DNA of 64,000 nt. Origin: Cristatella mucedo (taxonomy: Eukaryota > Bryozoa > Phylactolaemata > Cristatellidae). The DNA lies in contig WPIO01000001.1 in assembly GCA_009760855.2 (NCBI GenBank), forward strand, positions 124,001 through 188,000, written 5' to 3'. The translations under genes were made by a program, and so were the position numbers. The notes under the pieces were generated by a model. That model had not been told where the DNA came from and did no database searches. It saw nothing but the letters and a program-made list of their open reading frames with translations. This document shows positions 63,751 through 64,000 of the stretch, one piece after another; positions within the stretch are counted from its first letter, which is position 1; every line of letters begins with the position of its first letter.

Positions 63751-64000
63751 ATGTAAGCTAGACAGGAGTCCAGCTGATATCACAGCCTCTGTGTTAATCA
63801 AATCTGGTGGAATGTCAACCAATACATAGCAGACTGACACGGCTGTACGAACAAACGATGCCTTATTAGGTGGGTGTGTGTGCTGCTTTAAAAAACGCTA
63901 AATTATATTGCTGAAAGCTGAACACGTGCAATTCCCGTCAGTGCAAGACAGCATGGCATAGGCCGGTGGCTGCTGCAAAAGCAAATGCTTCTGCGAGCTC

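Overview
The window is nuclear DNA from an invertebrate-type animal. I cannot name the phylum. The evidence is a multi-exon gene with GT-AG introns, truncated L2/CR1-like non-LTR retrotransposons, tRNA-derived SINEs, a mariner transposon and abundant dinucleotide microsatellites. There is no sign of bacterial operons, CRISPR arrays or rRNA.

Region 1 (88-28503, + strand) is almost entirely one gene, an ortholog of Spen (split ends / SHARP / SPEN). I could join 31 exons by eye with consistent splice phase. The set starts inside the gene, so RRM1 lies upstream of the window. It continues through RRM2, RRM3 and RRM4, a very long disordered Ser/Ala/Lys/Gln-rich middle, and a C-terminal SPOC domain with its stop codon at 28501-28503. 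The assembled part is about 3,660 residues, close to the size of the human protein. Two short stretches (21123-21788 and 25590-25865) probably hide small exons that I could not fix. Introns carry SINEs, L2 fragments and CA/GT/CT arrays.

Region 2 (28504-33130) is the 3' flank. It holds one SINE and then a badly decayed tandem array of a roughly 175-bp unit (about 29830-31770). An inverted unit and a head-to-head palindrome made from the same unit lie at 32830-33130.

Region 3 (33130-64000) is AT-richer and gene-poor. It contains SINE copies of two families, one with a tail resembling the 3' end of the local L2 element. It also contains a mariner copy with perfect terminal inverted repeats, a SINE inside it and a changed catalytic residue. 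Other elements are many 3' fragments of L2, a degenerate reverse transcriptase element (61130-63340), an LTR-like block (55390-56226), and an AT-rich array bracketed by a 40-bp direct repeat. The only plausible new gene is a minus-strand 110-codon frame at 41887-42219, with a TATA-like box upstream and AATAAA directly after the stop. I recognise no family for it.

I do not see a convincing new multi-gene system. The best leads are the SINE-L2 tail sharing, the decayed satellite with its palindromic junction, the compact orphan frame, the 227-bp dispersed repeat pair carrying a shared reading frame, and the unusually fragmented exon layout of spen.
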